Shown: one piece after another, positions 1 through 8,586 of the stretch
Position numbering within the stretch: position 1 is the first letter of the stretch
Layout: the number at the start of each line of letters is the position of its first letter
Source of the DNA: Deltaproteobacteria bacterium
Lineage (GTDB): Bacteria; Lernaellota; Lernaellaia; JACKCT01
Direction of reading: 5' to 3'
Assembly: GCA_027493875.1 (NCBI GenBank)
Contig: JAOSJX010000025.1
Coordinates: 173,108 to 237,107 of the forward strand
Length of the DNA stretch: 64,000 nt
Notes under the pieces: generated by a model
What the model saw: the letters and a program-made list of their open reading frames with translations, nothing else
Databases searched by the model: none
What the model was told of the DNA's origin: nothing
Position numbers and translations under genes: made by a program

Positions 1-1058
1 CGAACGTCACCGCCAGCGCCGCCAGCCATCCGAACTGCCCCACGGGCGCGAGATCGGAAATCATCAGCGACAACAATCCCGCGGCGGTCGTCATGCTGGT
101 AAACAGGCACGGAATGAACAAGTGGCGCAGCGTGAAGCGCACGGCCGTCTCCGGCACCTTGCCTTTCATGAGTTGCTGATAGTATTCCGCCAGAATGTGA
201 ATCGAGTCCGCGACACCCACGGCCAGCGTCAACGCCAGAAGGCCGGTCGAGATCACGTTGATCTTGATGGCGAGAAAACCCATCACGCCGAAGATCCAGA
301 CGCTCGCGAGCGCCACGACGGAAAGCGGGATGAGCGCCGCGGACAGGCGGCGAAACACGATCAGGCACGCGACCACGACCAGCGCCAGCACGGTCGGCGC
401 GAACACGAAAAAAATCGCGCTTGCTGTACTCGTAGAACACGGCGTCGAAAACCGCCGTGCCCGACATGCGGATTTCGATCCCGTCGCGCGCTTCGCGTTC
501 GGCGATGGCTTTGAACGCGTTCGTCTGCGCCACTTTTCCGGGAAAATCGGCGCCCTCGGGGTCGAGTTCGACCACGATCGCCGCGGCCTTCATCCCGTGG
601 CCGACCAGCCCGCCGCGCACCATGTCGTTCGCCATTGCGCGCCGGCGGATGACCTCCGCCTCTGCCGGCGTTTCGGGAACGCGGTCCATGAGCGGGCCGA
701 TGTCGATCGTCCCCCCGTCCGCCCGCGCCACGCGAAGGTTGGCGATGGACGTCACGCGGTAGGCATGCGGCGCTTTTTCGGCGCCGCGCGTGATACGGTC
801 GATCGTCGCCAGAACGTCCGGCCGGAAAACGTCGTCGGCGCTCACCGCGATGACGCTGATTTCGTCCGCGCCGAAAATCTTTTTGAATTCTTCGTACGAG
901 GCCAGACCGGGGTCGTCCTCGACGAACCAGATATCGATGGAGCTTTCAAACTCGACGCGCAGCGCGTAATAACCCGCGACGAGGGTGATCGCCACGGTCC
1001 CCGCGATAACCGCCAGCCGCCGCCGAAGGACGAACTCAATCAACTTTTCGATGAACAT
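1..1058 (-). CDS. RND/MMPL-superfamily exporter, N-terminal part (runs off left edge)
   Basis: Reading leftward from an ATG at 1058, the protein opens with MFIEKLIEFVLRRRLAV, a short cytoplasmic helix leading into a first membrane segment, followed by a large non-membrane domain of about 190 residues and then several hydrophobic segments. The motif GVADSIHILAEYY (near 200-240) matches the acidic TM4 region of MMPL/Patched-type RND transporters, which use proton flow to export lipids or hydrophobic compounds. The frame breaks in a run of seven T (minus strand) near 417-423; six or nine T would restore FFxVFAPTVLALVVVA, so I treat it as a sequencing error. The C-terminal half lies outside the window. 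The substrate cannot be told. Confidence 0.8.
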   Translation of the reverse strand, partial: MFIEKLIEFVLRRRLAVIAGTVAITLVAGYYALRVEFESSIDIWFVEDDPGLASYEEFKKIFGADEISVIAVSADDVFRPDVLATIDRITRGAEKAPHAYRVTSIANLRVARADGGTIDIGPLMDRVPETPAEAEVIRRRAMANDMVRGGLVGHGMKAAAIVVELDPEGADFPGKVAQTNAFKAIAEREARDGIEIRMSGTAVFDAVFYEYSKRDFFRVRADRAGAGRGRVPDRVSPPVRGAHPAFRRGARERLDLRRDGFSRHQDQRDLDRPSGVDAGRGCRGLDSHSGGILSATHERQGAGDGRALHAAPLVHSVPVYQHDDRRGIVVADDFRSRARGAVRMAGGAGGDV

Positions 1059-1169
1059 GCCGCGAATCAAATACGAACCGGGGTCGATTGACAAGGCACC
1101 GGCCTACGCGTCTTGCGAGCGTCGACCCGATGTCTGCCCTCCTGTGACCTGTAACCTGCGACCTGTAAC

Positions 1170-1586
1170 CTACTCACCCACCGCCGTACAAACCAGCGTC
1201 CGCGTCCTCGGTTCGGTATCGAAATCGATGAGAACGGCCTGCTGCCAGGCTCCCAACACCAAGGCCCCTTCCGAGATGGGGATCGTCAAGCTCGGCCCGA
1301 TGAGCGCCGCGCGCACGTGGCTGTGGCCGTTGTCGTCGTGCGCTGTTTCGTTGTGCTTATAAGGAATATCCGCCGGTGCGAGGCGCTCGATCGCCGCCCG
1401 CAGATCCGCGATGGCCCCCGGCTCGGCTTCGATCGTCGTGAGCGCCGCCGTGCTGCCGGGAAGAAAAACGTGCAGCACGCCCTCGGTCACGTCGAGATCC
1501 TCGAGGGCGTCGTGCAAGTGCGGCGTGATATCCAGAATCTGCGCGTTGCCGCGCGTCTCCAGCGTCACCTGCGCCGTGTTCACCAT
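1170..1586 (-). CDS. YjbQ/UPF0047 family protein
   Basis: The 138-residue protein is intact and has the length and pattern of the YjbQ (UPF0047) family: a beta-rich start, the segment GVLHVFLPGSTAALTTIE, and near the C-terminus the conserved H-x-H region around DDNGHSHVRAALIG followed by LVLGAWQQAVLIDFD. Members are trimeric and some have weak thiamine-phosphate-synthase activity; the physiological role is unsettled. It lies just downstream of the MORN-repeat lipoprotein gene on the same strand with only 9 bases between them, so co-transcription is likely. No sign of damage. Confidence 0.88.
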   Translation of the reverse strand: MVNTAQVTLETRGNAQILDITPHLHDALEDLDVTEGVLHVFLPGSTAALTTIEAEPGAIADLRAAIERLAPADIPYKHNETAHDDNGHSHVRAALIGPSLTIPISEGALVLGAWQQAVLIDFDTEPRTRTLVCTAVGE

Positions 1587-1595
1587 GCGTCGCCC

Positions 1596-2374
1596 CTATC
1601 GTCGTTGAATTTCGTTGATTTTCTTTCCGTCGCGATCGTACAGGGTTTGCCGTTCGATGTCGCCGTCCGCGTTGTAGAGGATCTCCTCGCGGAGCGCCTC
1701 CGGTCCCGGGCCAATATTCGCGCCAGATCGTGGTGAACGACTCGCCACCGTCGTTTTCGTAACACGCTTCTCGCGCGAGAAATCCGTCGGCGTCGTACTC
1801 CCTCGCCCATCCGCGCAGCCGGCCGTTGCGGTACCACCCCTCGCCCGCGATCCGCCCGTTCTCGTGCCACCGGACGAAATACCCGTCGGCCACGCCCTCG
1901 ATGTAATTTTCAAACGCTTGCGGCTGACCGTTTTCAAACCACGTCCACCACGGCCCGTGCTGTTGCCCCTCGACAAACGTCCCCTCGGCCTTCCGCGACC
2001 CGTTCACATACCAGTAGGTCCGCCGGCCGTTTTCAATCCCGCGGTCAAATTGCTGCCGCGACGCAAGCTCCCCCGTCGCGTACCACACGAGCCACACACC
2101 GTCTTTCTTTCCGTCAACGAACCGCCCTTGCTCTTTTTTCGCGCCGCTCTCGTACCACCACGCCCAGATTCCGTCTGCCCGTCCCCCGAACGTACGCTCC
2201 CTCCACCATCCTCCCGCCGCCCGCGTACCTTTCGACATACCCCTCCGGGCGTCCCGGCGCGCTCGATCCGCGTCGGACCGCGCAGCCCGCGACCAGAAAC
2301 AACATCAGACCCGCGCAAGCGGCGAAAACGCCGAAGCGCCGGCATCGAAAATCCGTCCGGCCCCGTCCGCTCAT
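1596..2374 (-). CDS. Lipoprotein with MORN-type (YwqK-like) repeats, frameshifted
   Basis: From the ATG at 2374 a signal peptide ends in the lipobox LFLVAGC, so the mature protein should be lipid-anchored. After a break near 2200 the frame continues as five to six repeats of the MORN/YwqK pattern (G-x-W-x-x-W-x-x-x-G, for example DGVWLVWYATGELASRQQF and HGPWWTWFENGQPQAF), then shifts again near 1700 and ends with YNADGDIERQTLYDRDG. Such repeats are often annotated as antitoxin YwqK in Gram-positives, but in Gram-negative lipoproteins the role is unknown. Two indels are needed to join the parts; given similar indels in dnaA I believe the gene is intact in the organism. Confidence 0.7.
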
Positions 2375-2472
2375 CGCGCGCTACTATGACCCGAGGGACC
2401 GGTTTCGCGCAAAATTATTTCGCGCTCGAACGCGCCCTTGTCGGCGCCGCCGCGCGTGGCATACTGCGCCGC

Positions 2473-3039
2473 ATGCGTGTCCGTTCCGCCCTCCCACTGC
2501 TGGCGCTGGTCATATTCGCCGCCGCGCTTCACGTCGCCGCGAAAGGCACCGGCCTCTACGACGACCTCGCGCTGCTCCCGCCGGACACGCCGGCCCCGGG
2601 GTTCAATCTGCGCGGATTGGACAACGAACCGGTCCGGCTGAGTCTTCTGAAGGGTCGCGTGGTTTGGATCATTTTTGGACGGACGGATCATGGCGCGTCA
2701 AAGCTGCAACTCCGCGAAGCGCGGGAAATCGCGGCGGAAATCGGCGACGATGATCTGAGCATTCTCTTTCTCGCGCAAAGCGAGGATTTTTCCGCCGTGC
2801 GGTCTTTCGTGGTAGAAAACGGCTCGCCCGCGGCCATGCTCTTCGACGCCGGCGGCCGGGTGGCCCGGCGTTACGCCGTCCGCGACTGGCCCACCTCCTA
2901 CCTCGTCGGCCGGGACGGCGCCGTCGTCGACGGCCGGCGCGGTGTCCTCCGGGCGAGTGACGGACGTTTCATCAACCGCGTGCAAAGCGCGCTGCGCAGC
3001 GGACGCAAAAACCGCGGCGCGGGGGGGAACGCGCCGTGA
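2473..3039 (+). CDS. Secreted thioredoxin-fold protein lacking the CxxC
   Basis: The 188-residue protein begins MRVRSALPLLALVIFAAA, a signal peptide or anchor, and then shows the redoxin/TlpA layout: PDTPAPGFNLRGLDNEPVRLSLLKGRVVW is the classic lead-in to the thioredoxin active site. Where family members have W-C-x-x-C, this one has FGRTDHGAS, with no cysteine at all, so disulfide chemistry at that place is not expected. The cis-Pro region (DWPTSYLVGRDG) is retained. The stop overlaps the GTG start of the ABC ATPase gene by four bases, suggesting one transcript with the exporter. It may be a binding or chaperone module rather than a redox enzyme. Confidence 0.72.
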   Translation: MRVRSALPLLALVIFAAALHVAAKGTGLYDDLALLPPDTPAPGFNLRGLDNEPVRLSLLKGRVVWIIFGRTDHGASKLQLREAREIAAEIGDDDLSILFLAQSEDFSAVRSFVVENGSPAAMLFDAGGRVARRYAVRDWPTSYLVGRDGAVVDGRRGVLRASDGRFINRVQSALRSGRKNRGAGGNAP

Positions 3040-3959
3040 CGGAATCCGTCCTCGAATGCCGTGACCTCGTCAAGGTTTACGCCGTCGGGTCGATCCGAAG
3101 GCGCCGCATCGAAGCCTTGCGCGGCGTCACCCTCTCCGTACACCGCGGCGACGTGTACGGCTTCCTCGGCGAAAACGGCGCGGGCAAAACGACCACCATC
3201 CGATGCCTTTTGGGCCTCACGCACCCGACCTCCGGCGAGATGCGCGTTTTCGGCCGCGACCGGCCCGGGCCGCGCGAACTTTTTTCGCGCGCCGCCTATT
3301 GCCCCGAGGAGAGCAACTTCTTCACGGGCATCACGGGGCGCGAACTCCTGCGTCTTTACGGGCGGTTGCACGGATTGGCGGGCGCCGAACTCGAAAAACG
3401 CGTCGACCGGGCGCTCGACGAGGTCGATCTGCGCAAAAACGCGGACCGGCGCATCGAGGGTTATTCGAAAAGGATGCGCCAACGCGTGGGGCTCGCGCAG
3501 GCGGTCCTCCCGCAACCGGAACTCATCATTCTGGACGAGCCCGCGCGCGGCCTCGATCCGGTCGGGCGGCGCCGCTTTCGCGACGTCATCCTGGACCACG
3601 CCGCCCGCGGCACCACGTTTTTCATCAACTCGCACACGCTCTCGGAAGTCGAACGTACCTGCACCCGCGTCGGCATCATCAAGTCCGGGCGCGTCATCCG
3701 CGAACTCGCCCCGCGCGATCTGGTCGAAGATCCGGAAGCCTTGGAAATCATTTATGAAATCCCCGGCGAACCGCTGGGCGGCAGCGAGCGGGCCGACGGG
3801 CAAGGTTTCCGCCTGCGCGTTCAGGGGACGGCCGCGATGGCCGAGGCCGCCGCCGAGATCGCCCGGCGCGGCGGACGCGTCGAATCCGCCGGCACCCTGC
3901 GTAAAAGCCTTGAGGACTACTTCATTCAGGTCGTCGGCGACGAGGACGTGGTGTCATGA
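3036..3959 (+). CDS. ABC transporter ATP-binding protein
   Basis: This 307-residue protein carries all nucleotide-binding motifs: Walker A GENGAGKTT (about residue 45-53), a degenerate signature GYSKRMRQRVG, Walker B LIILDEPARGLDP, and the H-loop in INSHTLSEVE. The closest pattern is the CcmA/ABC-2 exporter ATPases; roughly 80 extra residues follow the ATPase core, as in many such proteins. It uses a GTG start that overlaps the upstream stop, and its own TGA overlaps the ATG of the permease, so the three genes 2473-4732 form a tightly coupled operon. The transported substrate is not evident. Confidence 0.92.
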   Translation: MTESVLECRDLVKVYAVGSIRRRRIEALRGVTLSVHRGDVYGFLGENGAGKTTTIRCLLGLTHPTSGEMRVFGRDRPGPRELFSRAAYCPEESNFFTGITGRELLRLYGRLHGLAGAELEKRVDRALDEVDLRKNADRRIEGYSKRMRQRVGLAQAVLPQPELIILDEPARGLDPVGRRRFRDVILDHAARGTTFFINSHTLSEVERTCTRVGIIKSGRVIRELAPRDLVEDPEALEIIYEIPGEPLGGSERADGQGFRLRVQGTAAMAEAAAEIARRGGRVESAGTLRKSLEDYFIQVVGDEDVVS

Positions 3960-4732
3960 GGGTGTTCGTCCTGTGGCGCTACGCGTGGTTGCGTCTTGCG
4001 CGCGCGCATTATCTGAAAGCCCTGTTCGGCATGGCCTTCTTCGTCGGCGGCGCGGTCGCGTGGACGAACACGGAAGCCATCACGCCGCTCGGCCAGATGT
4101 CCTCGCTCGAACTCGGCATGAAGGTCGCCCGGACCTTTCTGTGGCTCGCCGCGGTTTGGATCGGCGCCGGCGCGCTCGCGGGGGAAATTTCCGCGCAAAC
4201 CGCCCGCACGCTCATGACCAAACCCGTCAGCCGCTTCGAGATCGCCGTCGGCATGTTGGGCGGCGGCTTCGCTTATCTCGCGCTGATGATCGTTATCTTT
4301 GCGGCGGAGATACATTTGATCTGCTGGTGGCGAGGCATCCCGGTCGATTGGCGCCTCGAATATCTTTTGCTCACGCTGCTTGTGCCCCTCGTCGCGGTGA
4401 TGGCGATGGCGCAATTATTTTCGCTTCTCGCCGCGCGGCCCGTCGCCATTTTTTTCGCGGTGCTGTTGTCGTTTGAAAGCCTCGGGCGGTCGCTTGCCGA
4501 ACGTCTCGAAGCCGGCGACGTGCTCGGCGCGTTTCAACAGCCCGCCGCCGCGGCGGCGCACGCGGTTTATCTCGCCATGCCGACCTATGGGCGTTTCGTC
4601 ATGTCGTACACGGAGTTTTCGCGCATCGGTCCCGCCGTCGGTCCGCTGCTTTTTCATTCCGCCGCCGCGCTGCTCTACGCGCTGGGCATCGCGGCATTCT
4701 CGTCTTTCGTGTTGTCGCGCAAAGATGTGTGA
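3956..4732 (+). CDS. ABC-2 type transporter permease
   Basis: A 258-residue hydrophobic protein with about six predicted membrane segments, for example LKALFGMAFFVGGAVAW, FLWLAAVWIGAGALAG and YLALMIVIFAAEIHLICWW, the usual ABC-2 permease topology. The stretch GEISAQTARTLMTKPVSRFE matches the cytoplasmic loop shared by ABC-2 exporters (typically with a TLLTxPVSR-like motif). It is translationally coupled to the ATPase gene by an ATGA overlap and ends the operon; the next 460 bases hold the candidate replication origin. Probable exporter with the ATPase at 3036-3959. Confidence 0.85.
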   Translation: MRVFVLWRYAWLRLARAHYLKALFGMAFFVGGAVAWTNTEAITPLGQMSSLELGMKVARTFLWLAAVWIGAGALAGEISAQTARTLMTKPVSRFEIAVGMLGGGFAYLALMIVIFAAEIHLICWWRGIPVDWRLEYLLLTLLVPLVAVMAMAQLFSLLAARPVAIFFAVLLSFESLGRSLAERLEAGDVLGAFQQPAAAAAHAVYLAMPTYGRFVMSYTEFSRIGPAVGPLLFHSAAALLYALGIAAFSSFVLSRKDV

Positions 4733-5198
4733 CGGTTCGCGGGTGCACCGAGGGCAAAAATTTTTCGGGACGGCGGCAAAAAAATTGGAGACCGAATTTT
4801 TTTTTCAACTCAAAAGAACTTCGCGCCGAAACGCAATCGCGCGCGGTTTTCCACAGTTAGGTTGACGCTTCGCGGACACGCGAATTTCACATAGCCGTTT
4901 TTTCGCTTTTTGGCCGAAAAAGTCGCTTGCAAATCGAAAACGCCTGTGCATAATGGCCCTCGGGTTTCAGAGCAATAAGGTGACAATTAGGCCATTGGGG
5001 AATCGCCGAAATTTGTCATAGAAGTTTTTGTGGGCAACTTGAGCCCGCGTTGCGGCATCTGCTCTAAGACACCGTTTTTTAAAGAGAAAATAAGCATGCC
5101 CCCTGTGGATAGGATGGGGATATCCTTGACGGATACTCCTGCGCAATCGAATTCTATATTCGGTTATTGCATGTTGTAATAACCACGTGAGGAGCCGG
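4733..5198 (+). other. Candidate oriC / dnaA leader with DnaA boxes
   Basis: This 466-base gap holds no gene but has several DnaA-box-like sites: TTTTCCACA at 4847-4855, TGTGCATAA at 4945-4953 and TGTGGATAG at 5104-5112, each within one mismatch of the TTATCCACA consensus in one orientation. A perfect TGTGGATAA lies inside dnaA at 5285-5293. The sequence is clearly AT-richer than its surroundings, with T and A runs near 4785-4805 and 4897-4925, the latter an imperfect TTTTTCG/CGAAAAA hairpin. Together with adjacency to dnaA this suggests an origin, or a DnaA autoregulatory leader. A GC-skew plot over the whole genome would decide. Confidence 0.55.
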
Positions 5199-6572
5199 AT
5201 GAAGGCCGATTGGACAAGGGTCAAGGAAGTTCTCTCGGAACGCATCGACGCCCGCGAATTCCAAACGTGGATCGAACCCCTGACTGTGGATAACTCGGAC
5301 GACGGGCACCTCGCCCTGACCGCCCCCAACAAATTCGTTCAGGACTGGTTCAACAAACACTACGCCGATTTCGTGCGCGACGTTTTCTTCGAGCTGACCG
5401 AGAGCAAAGTCCGCGTCAACGTCGGCGTCATGGAGCGTCCGAAGCCGACGCAGCTCGATTTCGGCGCCGGGTTTCTCCCCGTCGAACGCGCCGAAAGCGA
5501 GCGGGGCCGCAAGAAAAAACAATCCCCGCGAACGCACTTCATTTCCAAAGACCACGGGCTCAATCCGCGCTACAACTTCGCGCGCTTCGTCGTCGGCGCG
5601 AGCAATCAATTTGCGTACGCCGCGAGTCTGTCGGTCGCCAAAAACCCGGCAAGGCGTTCAACCCACTTTTTCTCTACGGACGGACGGGCCTCGGCAAAAC
5701 GCATCTCCTCTACGCGGTCGGCCATTACCTCCTCGCCGCCCCCACGCCGCCGCGATTGATTGTCATGAGTTGCGAGCGCTTCACGAACGAATTGATCCAA
5801 GCCATCCACCACGGCCACATCAACGCGTTCCGAAAAAAATTCCGGCACATCGACGCGTTCCTGATCGACGACATCCAATTCCTCGCCGGCAAGGAGCGGA
5901 CGCAGGAAGAATTTTTTTCACACCTTCAACACGCTCCACGAGGCGGGCGCGCAGATCGTCCTCACCTCGGACCGCCCGCCCCGCGAGATCGAACCGCTCG
6001 AAAGCCGGCTCCGGTCGCGTTTCGGATGGGGTCTCATCGCGGACATCCAGCCCGCGGATTTGGAAACGCGCATCGCCATCCTTCGCGGGAAGGCCGAGGA
6101 GACCGGCGGAGCCTTGCCCGAGGACACGGCCTATTTCCTGGCCGAGAATTTCCAAAGCAGTATCCGCGACTTGGAGGGTGCGTTCATCCGGGTCTCGGCG
6201 TTCGCATCGCTCAACGGCGTCCCCGTCACGACGGATCTGGCCCGCGAAGCGCTCAAGGACCTGATCCAGGGCATCGGCCGGCCCATCACCATCGACCAGA
6301 TCCAGAAGGTCGTGTGCGATTATTTCACGTTGAAGCACTCGGAGCTCGTGGGGGCGCGTAAACATAAAAGCTTCGCCGTGCCGCGGCAAATCGCCGCCTA
6401 CCTCGCCCGCGAAATGACCGACGCCAGCTACCCGGAAATCGGCCAGAACTTCGGCGGACGCGACCACACGACCATCATCCACGCGCACCGCAAGATCGGG
6501 GAGCTTCGCCGCCGGGATCCCCGGACCGACCAGACCGTCGCCGAAATCGAAAGCCGCCTGCGCGGCGTTTAA
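5199..6572 (+). CDS. dnaA: Chromosomal replication initiator DnaA (two one-base indels)
   Basis: The reconstructed protein (about 457 residues) has every DnaA domain: domain I ([20 protein letters not shown]), a linker, the AAA+ core starting [20 protein letters not shown] with Walker A GRTGLGKT and Walker [14 protein letters not shown], and domain IV with the signature [16 protein letters not shown] chose the ATG at 5199 because GAGGAG at 5189-5194 precedes it; the in-frame GTG at 5187 lacks such a site. Two breaks interrupt it: a missing G near 5652 ([13 protein letters not shown] is restored by adding it) and one surplus T in the run at 5912-5918. An essential gene with two homopolymer indels points to assembly error. 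It is not followed by dnaN. Confidence 0.95.
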
Positions 6573-6675
6573 GTCGGGTTTCACCGCATTCATTCCTTGA
6601 CCGCGTGCGCGGCGCTGGTGTTTAATTCGTCGATGGCCGCCGCCCGAACACGGTCGGCCGAGGGAGGACCTTTCC

Positions 6676-7018
6676 ATGGCAAACAGGTTGTGGCTTTTGG
6701 GGCTCGTGGCGGCGCTTGCGCTGGCGGCCGAGTTTCTCGGCCGTCGCCTGCGGTTCCGGCGACGATGACGACGATGATGACGACGACGCGGCGGCGGACG
6801 ACGACGCCGGGCCCGCGGACTGCGCCACGGTAATGGACTTCCTGTTCAATATCTGCGGATTCGAGATCCGCGACAACGAACACAACGTCATCTCCAACGA
6901 GGATCTCTGCGGTCCGGATTACGAGACCGAAGCGGAGTGCTTCTCGTTCTGCTACGAAGACAACGAGAACTGCAACCAAATGTGGGAGTGCATGCAGCTC
7001 AATTGCGGATTGGGCTGA
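6676..7018 (+). CDS. Small Cys-rich lipoprotein with Asp tract (paralogue 1)
   Basis: After a signal peptide starting MANRLWLLGLVAALALAA and a one-base indel near 6731, the frame gives the lipobox SAVAC, then GSG and a run of nine Asp followed by AAADDD. The C-terminal 65 residues are cysteine-rich (CATVMDFLFNICGF ... CFSFCYEDNENCNQMWEC ... NCG), with even cysteine spacing that suggests two or three disulfides. An acidic linker between a lipid anchor and a small folded domain is common in some deltaproteobacterial-like genomes. Two further genes of the same design follow immediately (7056-7394 and 7391-7751). Function unknown; likely periplasmic or surface exposed. Confidence 0.7.
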
Positions 7019-7055
7019 TTTCCGCCGGCGGGCCCGCCCGCCGGTCCACGATCCG

Positions 7056-7394
7056 ATGCGTTGGATTCCGTTCCTTCTTCTCGTGCTCGCCGTCGCGGCG
7101 TCCGCCTGCTTGCAATCCCGCGGCGACGGCGATGATGACGACGCGGTCGACCCCTTCGGCGGCGGTGACGACGACGGTGACGTCGACCAGGATTGCGTCG
7201 ACGCGCTCACCGCGCTGAACGACGATTGCGTCGTCTTCTATGACACCGGCGGCCACGCCATGACCCCGGAGCAGATCGCCCGCGGCTGCGGCACCGACCG
7301 TGTCGACTGCTACGTCGATTGCTACGATCCCAAGCAAACCTGCGTTGAAATGTACGCCTGCCTCACCGACGACTGCGGGCTGGACGAAGTTTAA
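7056..7394 (+). CDS. Small Cys-rich lipoprotein with Asp tract (paralogue 2)
   Basis: An intact 112-residue protein. Signal peptide MRWIPFLLLVLAVAASAC ends in a lipobox Cys, followed by an acidic stretch (GDGDDDD ... GGGDDDGDVD) and then a Cys-rich domain: DCVDALTALNDDC, RGCGTDRVDCYVDC, KQTCVEMYACLTDDCG. The cysteine order C-x(11)-C ... C-x(6)-C-x(3)-C ... C-x(6)-C-x(5)-C matches its neighbours at 6676 and 7391, so this is one local family. Its end overlaps the end of the convergent paralogue 3 by four bases. Role unknown. Confidence 0.82.
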   Translation: MRWIPFLLLVLAVAASACLQSRGDGDDDDAVDPFGGGDDDGDVDQDCVDALTALNDDCVVFYDTGGHAMTPEQIARGCGTDRVDCYVDCYDPKQTCVEMYACLTDDCGLDEV

Positions 7395-7751
7395 CCCGTC
7401 AAGTCACAACGATCTGAGAGACACGCGCGGATGTCGTCGCAGTCGCCGTCCGGAACGCCGCACGAGACAATGCATTCCACGGCCGGCTCGCCACACGCCT
7501 CCGAGAAGATCGTTGAGCGGGATGACCGCGCCGTCCGAGTCCACGAATTGCGCGCCGCAGCGCGCGGACAGGTCGTTGAAGGCTTCCAGGCAGCGCTGAG
7601 AATCTCCGCCGCCGTCGTCGTCTTGTTCGTCATTCGGCGCGGTCGACCCGACGCCTTGGCGCGCGCCCGGCGCATCGTTGCCCGACGAAGTGCAGCCCGC
7701 GAAGGCGACCAACAGCGCGAGCGTCGTCGCGGCTGCCAGGAGTGTTTTCAT
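7391..7751 (-). CDS. Small Cys-rich lipoprotein (paralogue 3, convergent)
   Basis: The start at 7751 gives MKTLLAAATTLALLVAFAGC, a clear lipoprotein signal, then a short acidic linker (EQDDDGGGD) and the family Cys pattern: CLEAFNDLSARC, then after an indel near 7495-7510 ACGEPAVECIVSCGVPDGDCDDIRACLSDRCD. It is on the opposite strand to paralogues 1 and 2 and shares four bases with the upstream CDP-alcohol phosphatidyltransferase gene (its ATG lies in the end of that gene), so it is probably transcribed with the enzyme. The three-copy cluster in 1.1 kb, in two orientations, looks like local duplication. Confidence 0.72.
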
Positions 7752-8443
7752 CGCAAGGTCCTCGCGACGCGCATAAAACCGAAAAACGCCGAAACGCCCA
7801 TGTAAACGGAGGCCAGCACCATGATCGGCGTGACCAGTTCGAGGCCCGTCAGCCACTTCGCGAAAAGCAGAACATAAATCGCGTATTTCGTTTTCACGAC
7901 GTAGGCGTAGTGGATGTTGAGCAGATTCTGCGCCACGGCGAAGATGGTCACGTAGAGATACGTCACCACGTACACCGCGCCGATGAACGTCGGCACGCCC
8001 GCGGCGCTTTCCGGAAAATATGCCGCGGTGAGCACGACGATGACCATGCCGGTCACGTCGTTGGACATGTCCATGAGCGCGCCTTGCGCGCGGCCCTGCG
8101 TGCCGAGCAGTTGCGCGAGCGGGCCGTCGAAACCGTCGAGCAGCAGGTGCAGCGCCAGCGCCGCGAACGCGAGACCGTATTGCCGCGCGCCGAAAAACAG
8201 CGGAAAGCCGAGGAGAATGACGAGAAAACTGGCGCCGGTGATATGGTTCGGACGCAGTCCGCGCCGCGCCAGACCGCCGAGCAACGGGCGGAAAAGCCCG
8301 TACCGGAAGACGCGCATCGCTTGGAAATACGGCCGCTCCGCCCACCCGAAATAGCTCCAACGCTCGCCCTGCGCGCCGGGCGAGGAATCGGACCCCGCCG
8401 CGGCGTCGCCGCCGCGGCCGGCCGCGTGCGCGTCGCCGTCCAT
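7748..8443 (-). CDS. CDP-alcohol phosphatidyltransferase family membrane protein
   Basis: A 231-residue protein with several membrane helices. The family signature D-G-x2-A-R-x8-G-x3-D-x3-D is present in altered form: DGPLAQ (Gln in place of Arg) followed by nine residues and GALMDMSND. The N-terminal part has the usual RRGLRPNHITGAS lead-in to TM1. Family enzymes join a CDP-linked alcohol to a second alcohol (phospholipid head-group or inositol-type lipids). The Arg-to-Gln change and the one-residue longer spacer make the exact substrate, and even activity, uncertain. An Ala/Gly/Asp-rich tail of about 25 residues precedes the fold. Translation is coupled to the downstream lipoprotein. Confidence 0.78.
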   Translation of the reverse strand: MDGDAHAAGRGGDAAAGSDSSPGAQGERWSYFGWAERPYFQAMRVFRYGLFRPLLGGLARRGLRPNHITGASFLVILLGFPLFFGARQYGLAFAALALHLLLDGFDGPLAQLLGTQGRAQGALMDMSNDVTGMVIVVLTAAYFPESAAGVPTFIGAVYVVTYLYVTIFAVAQNLLNIHYAYVVKTKYAIYVLLFAKWLTGLELVTPIMVLASVYMGVSAFFGFMRVARTLR

Positions 8444-8586
8444 GAATCCTGCCTAGCCCGTTTCCGTTTCGGGTGTCAACCGAACATTTACGCTTCTCGC
8501 GTTATTTCCTAGAATGAAAATTCGCCCTGGTCATCACGGCAGAACTTCATAACACATCGGCGTTTTACCCACGCCCGAGGAGGCGG

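Noticed and set aside
258..1091. Long plus-strand frame over the RND gene
   Set aside because: Arg/His/Asp-rich shadow composition; the opposite strand carries a clear membrane transporter.
5640..5930. Programmed frameshifting in dnaA
   Set aside because: Two unrelated shifts, both fixed by one-base homopolymer changes and without slippery-site or stem-loop context; error is simpler.
6760..6820. GACGAC/GATGAC microsatellite as a phase-variation tract
   Set aside because: It encodes the Asp stalk seen in several proteins of this genome with mixed codons; no sign of slippage beyond general errors.
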